The notes below the pieces were generated by a model that worked only from the letters and a program-made list of their open reading frames with translations, was not told the DNA's origin and searched no databases. A stretch of DNA of 64,000 bases from Spirosoma lacussanchae. Its GTDB lineage: Bacteria > Bacteroidota > Bacteroidia > Cytophagales > Spirosomataceae. The position numbers and the translations under genes were made by a program. Of this stretch, positions 63,437 through 64,000 are shown piece after piece (positions within the stretch are counted from its first letter, which is position 1; every line of letters begins with the position of its first letter). The stretch spans positions 1 to 64,000 of the forward strand of contig NZ_SWJG01000013.1 of NCBI RefSeq assembly GCF_005870035.1, written 5' to 3'.

Positions 63437-64000
63437 ATGAGTGAGATCGTAAAGGATATAGCGGTTCTGGAAGAGCCCGAAGAAACCCTCTCGATGAATC
63501 CCCGGAAGTTCATTCTGTGGTTATTCATCGTAAGTATTATTATGTTGTTTGCGGCTATGACAAGTGCTTACCTGGTACGCAGAGCTGAGGGTAACTGGCT
63601 GGAGTATACGATTCCGCCTATATTTTCGTATAGCTCGGTAGTATTGGTGTTAAGCAGTCTGACTATGCATTGGGCCTACGTGTCTGCAAAAAAAGATAAC
63701 TTCAACAGCCTGAGGACAGCGATAACTATTACTTTTGCACTTGGAATGGCTTTTCTGTACATGCAGTTCCAGGGCTGGGTCGAGCTAGTTGAACAAAAGG
63801 TGTTTTTTGTTGGTAATCCGGCCGGTTCGTTCATGTATATATTTACGGGGCTTCACGGTTTCCACCTCATCTCTGGCCTGATTGTGCTGGTGTTTGCGCT
63901 GGTAGCCGCTTTTCGGCTTCGTATTCATGCAAAAAGCTTAAACCAGATCGAAATTGCCGCCACGTACTGGCATTTTTTAGACATTCTGTGGCTGTACTTG
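63437..64000 (+). CDS. ctaE: Cytochrome c oxidase subunit III, N-terminal part cut by window edge
   Basis: An open frame of 188 codons from ATG 63437 reaches the right edge without a stop. It begins MSEIVKDIAVLEEPEETLSM and contains KFILWLFIVSIIMLFAAMTS, SAYLVRRAEGNW, MQFQGWVELVEQ and FTGLHGFHLISGLIVLVFAL, the subunit III pattern of membrane helices with the conserved 'HxxH' region. It stabilises subunit I in the oxidase. It starts 6 bp after ctaB, continuing the operon. Confidence 0.93.
   Translation, partial: MSEIVKDIAVLEEPEETLSMNPRKFILWLFIVSIIMLFAAMTSAYLVRRAEGNWLEYTIPPIFSYSSVVLVLSSLTMHWAYVSAKKDNFNSLRTAITITFALGMAFLYMQFQGWVELVEQKVFFVGNPAGSFMYIFTGLHGFHLISGLIVLVFALVAAFRLRIHAKSLNQIEIAATYWHFLDILWLYL

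Overview
The window looks like a chromosome segment of an aerobic, carbohydrate-degrading member of the Bacteroidota, most likely Cytophagales/Spirosomaceae (Spirosoma-like). The reasons are a SusC/SusD pair with an ECF sigma factor and FecR, BshC (bacillithiol synthesis), an alternative complex III operon joined to an aa3-type oxidase, a DUF4295 gene between rpmG and ftsY, and several Bacteroidota-type promoters (TTG, about 20 bp, TAnnTTTG). The assignment rests on gene content and recalled families, not on a database search.

Layout. 0-0.6 kb: the start of an IS3-type transposase gene running off the left edge, and an AT-rich orphan gene. 0.8-9.8 kb: an accessory region with a stand-alone protein resembling the N-terminal part of VioB, an unknown 355-aa protein, a 7TM sensor kinase, a three-gene unit (92-residue peptide ending GGGTW, intercistronic stem-loop, papain-like cysteine protease, 194-aa unknown), and an overlapping HTTM-type membrane protein/partner pair. 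9.9-18.2 kb: GH95 alpha-L-fucosidase, asd, 5-formyl-THF cyclo-ligase, bshC, rimO and a small membrane protein. 18.2-21 kb: a secreted small protein, a decayed HEPN/MNT toxin-antitoxin pair, ftsY, DUF4295 and rpmG. 21-31 kb: a lone nuoD, hpt, a TPR protein, an Lrp regulator, the TIGR03643/DUF2256 pair, a GH10-like lipoprotein, ispH, a flavin reductase-like protein carrying a coding minisatellite, a GH3-family protein and a phosphodiesterase. 31.7-42.1 kb: ECF sigma, FecR, SusC, SusD and a VCBS/ASPIC lipoprotein, all on the minus strand. 42.2-49.7 kb: penicillin acylase, a small membrane protein, an OmpH-like protein, a structured RNA candidate, smpB, an HNH protein, rpsA and tRNA-Cys. 49.8-64 kb: actABCDEF, coxB, coxA, ctaA, ctaB and ctaE, cut by the right edge.

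How parts work together. The right-hand operon encodes menaquinol oxidation (ACIII), oxygen reduction (aa3 oxidase) and heme A synthesis for that oxidase, so electron transfer and cofactor supply are probably co-expressed from the promoter at 49.8 kb. The sigma/FecR/SusC set is a trans-envelope signalling and glycan-import unit without an obvious hydrolase beside it. The most unusual part is the 2.9-9.8 kb accessory region. The short peptide gene followed by a perfect 14-bp stem-loop and then a cysteine protease has the layout of a precursor-peptide/processing locus, although no known class could be assigned.

All start choices that differ from the longest possible frame are explained in the entries. 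Coordinates of stems, promoters and motifs were read by hand.
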